Shown in pieces: positions 62,760 to 64,000 of a stretch of 64,000 nucleotides of DNA (position 1 is the first letter of the stretch; each line of letters starts with the position of its first letter). This DNA comes from Chromatiales bacterium (lineage in GTDB: Bacteria; Pseudomonadota; Gammaproteobacteria; Steroidobacterales; GCA-2729495). Below the pieces are notes generated by a model, which worked only from the letters and a program-made list of their open reading frames with translations, was not told the origin of the DNA and did no database searches. The position numbers and the translations under genes were made by a program. The stretch is from assembly GCA_016789845.1 (NCBI GenBank), contig JAEUQA010000051.1, forward strand, positions 1 through 64,000, given 5' to 3'.

Positions 62760-63104
62760 ATGAAGATCTCCGCACTTGCCGCGGCCCTGGCGGCATCCCT
62801 CGCCCTGGCCGGGTGCACCCAGGAGCAGCAGAACAAGTTCGGCCGTGGCGTCCAGAACTGGACCGGCACAGACGGGGTGCTGGACGTCTACACGGGCGAG
62901 AAGCTGGCCATGCGCTTCATCCAGATTGACAAGATGAGCACCGGCATCGGCACCTCGGATGACGAGCCCCGGTCGTTCCGCTATGGCTATGGCGTGGTGG
63001 ACGAGAACTTCAACTGGCTGAAGGACCCGGGCGAGAAGAAGGTGTACTTCGAGGTCAGCGACTACTCGACCAGCTACGTCTTCTACGAGAACTACAAGGA
63101 CTGA
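62760..63104 (+). CDS. Small lipoprotein of unknown function
   Basis: A 114-residue protein with a signal peptide and lipobox LALAGC (Cys19). It continues with TGTDGVLDVYTGEKLAMRF and ends EVSDYSTSYVFYENYKD. The ATG at 62760 has GAGAGG eight bases upstream. It directly follows the Dps-type gene, so it may share a stress response. The body resembles small beta-rich periplasmic proteins, but I recognise no family. Confidence 0.75.
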   Translation: MKISALAAALAASLALAGCTQEQQNKFGRGVQNWTGTDGVLDVYTGEKLAMRFIQIDKMSTGIGTSDDEPRSFRYGYGVVDENFNWLKDPGEKKVYFEVSDYSTSYVFYENYKD

Positions 63105-64000
63105 CTAGCCGGACGCCGGGGCTGGCGCCAGCTGGAACTCCCGGGCCATGGGTGGCCCGGGCGCGTAGATCCGCACGAGCACCGCGGCCGCCAGCACCGC
63201 CAGGTTCATCACGCCCAGCAGCATGAAGGGCGCCCTGGGGTCGATGCTGTCGAAGATCGTCCCGCCGATGCCGCTCGTGATCAGGATGCCGAGCGCGCCT
63301 GCCACGCTGAAGGCACCGATGACCGAGCCGCGCTGCGCCGCCGGCGCCTCCTTGCCGATCAGGGTGGTGGAGCCCAGGAACGCGCTGATCTGGCCGATCC
63401 CGAGGAGCAGGAAGAACGGGATGTTCGCCTTGTCCAGGGGGTCCTCGACGAAGATCAGCAAGAGGTAGCCCACGGCCGCCAGGCCCATGCAGACCGCAAG
63501 CCCGGTCATGCGGTGGAAGCGGTCCAGCAGGAACACCGCGACGATCGCCCACATCAGGGCCGCCGACTGGGCAATGACGAAGGGCAGCCGGCCGGCCTCG
63601 ATGGCCGCCGCCGGCTCCATGCCGGCATTCACCGCCGCCACCTTGCCCCAGAGCACGAGGAAGGTGCCGACCACCACCAGGTCGCCCCGCGCCACGAACG
63701 CCGACGCGTAAGCCACGGCAATCCGGGGATTCTTCCGCGCCAGGTCGAAGCCCGAGCGGAACAGCTCCCGGACCGGCGGCCGGTCTTCCTTTGCGACGGG
63801 TGTTCCCTTGCGCAGGCCCGCGGCCACGACCAGCGCCGACAGCAGGCAGAGGCCCGCCACGATCCAGAGCGTGAACTGCCCGGCCTGGAACTGGTTGTAG
63901 CCCATCTCGGCGAAGACCTGGGGCAGGCGGGCCAGGAAGATGGCGCCGGTCACGACGCCCAGCCCGTTCAGGATGCCGGTCATGGCGGTCAGCTTGCCCC
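63105..64000 (-). CDS. MFS transporter, 5' part beyond the window
   Basis: The C-terminal part of a major facilitator superfamily transporter. The open frame runs without a stop to base 64000. At least eight hydrophobic helices are visible, with loops such as LLDRFHRMTGLAV and GKEAPAAQRGSVIGAFS; an in-frame ATG at 63983 is unlikely to be the true start because the first transporter half is missing. Substrate unknown. Convergent with the lipoprotein gene, stop codons adjoining. Confidence 0.85.
   Translation of the reverse strand, partial: GKLTAMTGILNGLGVVTGAIFLARLPQVFAEMGYNQFQAGQFTLWIVAGLCLLSALVVAAGLRKGTPVAKEDRPPVRELFRSGFDLARKNPRIAVAYASAFVARGDLVVVGTFLVLWGKVAAVNAGMEPAAAIEAGRLPFVIAQSAALMWAIVAVFLLDRFHRMTGLAVCMGLAAVGYLLLIFVEDPLDKANIPFFLLLGIGQISAFLGSTTLIGKEAPAAQRGSVIGAFSVAGALGILITSGIGGTIFDSIDPRAPFMLLGVMNLAVLAAAVLVRIYAPGPPMAREFQLAPAPASG

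Noticed and set aside
1..64000. tRNA, rRNA, CRISPR arrays, prophage or insertion sequences
   Set aside because: No tRNA-like cloverleaf, no direct-repeat/spacer array and no transposase or integrase ORF was recognised; repeats seen are REP-like palindromes.

Overview
The window is chromosomal DNA of a GC-rich, Gram-negative, aerobic bacterium, most likely a gammaproteobacterium. The gene orders support this: yicC/gmk/rpoZ/spoT/ridA/recG, mrcA divergent from pilMNOPQ-aroK-aroB, tesA divergent from ybbA-ybbP, and PP2C-rph-rdgB beside yicC. Dispersed REP palindromes with a GTAGGAGCG head, of the kind common in Pseudomonas and Xanthomonas relatives, agree with it. No rRNA, tRNA, CRISPR array, integrase or complete insertion sequence was seen, so the genus is not assigned.

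Layout. 1-4.7 kb (minus): aa3-type cytochrome c oxidase operon (DUF2244 gene, coxB, coxA, a 47-residue membrane ORF, cox11, cox3), ended by a 92-bp perfect palindrome. 4.8-8.3 kb: bioB-bioC, comF, ubiA. 8.4-13.8 kb: predicted outer-membrane barrel and cupredoxin genes divergent from a membrane GGDEF/EAL protein with a degenerate GGDEF site, then a membrane-anchored Rossmann protein. 13.8-21.9 kb: recG, ridA, spoT, rpoZ, gmk and yicC, with a lower-GC islet (XRE regulator plus HNH nuclease) between gmk and yicC. 22.0-24.2 kb: PP2C phosphatase, rph, rdgB. 24.25-24.6 kb: a gene-free AT-rich stretch with three perfect DnaA boxes and iterated repeats. 24.6-29.6 kb: rpmE, gltA, a conserved hypothetical gene and mrcA.

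29.65-37.3 kb: a cyclic-di-GMP-I riboswitch leads pilMNOPQ and an Ig-like lipoprotein gene, closed by a strong terminator. 37.4-45.2 kb: aroK, aroB, dgt, pyrF, tesA, ybbA, ybbP and a Nudix hydrolase. 45.2-51.1 kb: a REP-rich stretch with a membrane protein, a D-2-hydroxyacid dehydrogenase, a PEP-carboxylase homologue lacking conserved catalytic residues, and a Fic protein. 51.1-54.6 kb: a CrtI/PYROXD2-like oxidoreductase, an FKBP isomerase and a DndB-like DGQHR protein. 54.7-61.4 kb: a complete trpEGDCFBA operon behind a classical attenuator whose leader peptide has three consecutive Trp codons. 61.4-64 kb: a membrane protein, a Dps-type protein, a lipoprotein and a partial MFS transporter.

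How the parts work together: most genes are housekeeping (respiration, biotin, ubiquinone, stringent response, nucleotide hygiene, peptidoglycan, chorismate and tryptophan). Two layers of RNA control are visible: c-di-GMP sensing for type IV pili and Trp-codon attenuation for tryptophan. The best candidates for something new are the riboswitch-pilus-lipoprotein unit, the DnaA-box/iteron region, the PEP-carboxylase-like protein with altered active-site positions, the XRE/HNH islet, and REP elements that supply stop codons and C-terminal tails to genes.
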